Assembly: GCA_963677605.2 (NCBI GenBank)
Contig: CAXXDX010000003.1
Span: forward strand, 1-64,000
Origin: JAGLOK01 sp963677605
Lineage (GTDB): Bacteria; Bacillota; Clostridia; Christensenellales; UMGS416
Length of the DNA stretch: 64,000 nucleotides
Direction of reading: 5' to 3'
The notes beneath the pieces were generated by a model. The model was not told the origin of the DNA. It saw only the letters and a program-made list of their open reading frames with translations, and ran no database searches. A program made the translations under genes and the position numbers. Below, piece after piece: positions 63,061 to 64,000 of this stretch. Numbering within the stretch: position 1 is the stretch's first letter; every line of letters begins with the position of its first letter.

Positions 63061-64000
63061 TATACTATTGATTTTTGCGGTTCAGGAATCAATTCCGGTT
63101 CTTTAGTAATTTTTTTCTGCTTTTCATCGATGCCAGACTCTGATTCAAGTGTTTTAATCTTTTTTAACAGTGATAGCACCATAGGTAATGCTATAATCGT
63201 TGTTAAAACATCAGAAACAGCATGAGCCGAGGCTAATCCATATACACCGAACACTATAGATAATATTACAATGCTTGGAATAAAGCAAATAAGTTGTCGC
63301 GAAAGGCCTAGTATTGTTGCACCAACTGGTCTTCCCAATGCTTGAAAGAAACCATTTACTATTATTCCCCACACCCTCATAATCAATGTGATACATTGGG
63401 TTATAATCATAAAAGAACTTAAAGCGATAATCTCTGCGCTATCACTTGTTGTAAATATTGAAACTATATCTTTTGCAAAAAATGCCAGCAACGCCCCTAA
63501 AACAAGGCCTCCGGATATTCCCATCATGCTGCATGTCCAGAAAGCTTTCCTTACTCTTGTATATTTTTTTGCACCCCAGCAATATCCAGCTACAGGTTGA
63601 AAACCTAACCCTAAGCCAAGTATCGCAGTACCTGCAACTCTTGTACATTTGTTTGCTATGGTAGCAGCAGCGAGGGTGGTATCTCCGAATGAGCCGGCAA
63701 TATTATTTGTTACTATAAACGATATAGTAAGCAAACTACTGCGTAAAAAAGTGGGTATTCCCATTTTGGCTATCTCTGAATATATCTCTTTTTTAGGAGT
63801 AAATAAACTAGGTTTTATTTCTAGGAGAGATGATTTTTTTAAGAAAGGGATTAATAAAACTGTAAAGCTGACCATTTTTGAGATACCAGTTGCAATAGCT
63901 GCGCCTGCGACTCCCAGCCCCATTACATTGATAAGAATAGGATCGAGCGCAATATTTATTACACATCCTGATACCATGCCGAACATGGAAAACTTAGTGC
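63060..64000 (-). CDS. MATE-family efflux transporter, 5' part outside window
   Basis: The minus-strand frame is open to the window edge (TKFSMFGMVSGCVINIALDPILI at the visible beginning), so the ATG at 63986 is not the true start and roughly the first third is missing. About 313 residues visible: helices of the second MATE half with LGLGFQPVAGYCWGAKKYTRVRKAF and MRVWGIIVNGFFQALGRPVGA, typical of MepA/NorM-like pumps. A charged tail follows (ESGIDEKQKKITKEPE). It is followed directly by, and overlaps, the MarR gene. Different from the MATE at 57597. Confidence 0.9.
   Translation of the reverse strand, partial: TKFSMFGMVSGCVINIALDPILINVMGLGVAGAAIATGISKMVSFTVLLIPFLKKSSLLEIKPSLFTPKKEIYSEIAKMGIPTFLRSSLLTISFIVTNNIAGSFGDTTLAAATIANKCTRVAGTAILGLGLGFQPVAGYCWGAKKYTRVRKAFWTCSMMGISGGLVLGALLAFFAKDIVSIFTTSDSAEIIALSSFMIITQCITLIMRVWGIIVNGFFQALGRPVGATILGLSRQLICFIPSIVILSIVFGVYGLASAHAVSDVLTTIIALPMVLSLLKKIKTLESESGIDEKQKKITKEPELIPEPQKSIV

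Overview
The window looks like a chromosomal segment of a low-GC, plant-fibre-degrading anaerobic Clostridia species (Lachnospiraceae-like by inference; no rRNA or other marker gene is present). The basis is AT-rich intergenic DNA, strong AGGAGG-type ribosome binding sites, YesM/YesN-type two-component genes, LplB/LplC-type sugar permeases and many pentose-active glycoside hydrolases.

Region A (1-13700) is a tandem, same-strand array of five related receptor-type Ser/Thr kinase genes; the first is cut by the window edge. The complete members share a plan: N-terminal CxxC zinc ribbon, cytoplasmic kinase domain, one membrane helix, then an outward-facing part that differs from gene to gene (PASTA repeats, a Trp/Tyr-rich WSxW module, RCC1-like repeats, or a solute-binding-protein-like domain). 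One member (927-3115) is broken by two apparent single-base insertions in T runs. Two members (6136 and 10904) share a 1457-bp nearly identical, indel-free 5' cassette and then diverge abruptly. This array is my best candidate for an undescribed system: a set of kinases with exchangeable sensors.

Region B (13700-14760) is about 1 kb of debris: a truncated small reading frame abutting a decayed recombinase-like remnant, then two hairpin or operator-like palindromes before the next operon.

Region C (14760-51350) is a large arabinose/xylose-polysaccharide utilisation locus. It runs MFS transporter, Cys-type sulfatase and an uncharacterised hydrolase; AraC regulator; GH51, GH120-like, GH5-like and a second uncharacterised enzyme; second AraC regulator; GH43 and SGNH esterase; YesM/YesN two-component pair; lipoprotein; GH51; small zinc-finger protein; ABC permease pair with its lipoprotein; a third GH51, a sorbitol/xylitol-type dehydrogenase, two GH127-type enzymes and a second GH5-like enzyme. 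None of the glycoside hydrolases shows a signal peptide, so the picture is import of oligosaccharides through the ABC system (the ATPase must be encoded elsewhere) and trimming inside the cell, with regulation by the two AraC proteins and the two-component pair. A decayed D-lyxose isomerase gene lies at the end (51513-51988).

Region D (52400-64000) holds two paralogous MFS transporters around a CocE-type hydrolase, a MATE exporter, two tandem type-B carboxylesterases, and on the other strand a MATE-MarR pair running off the window. Two of these units are preceded by nearly the same 80-bp promoter segment (52409 and 57361). Apparent homopolymer frameshifts at 1862, 1986-2000 and 25457 mean that assembly error must be considered before any of these genes is called broken.
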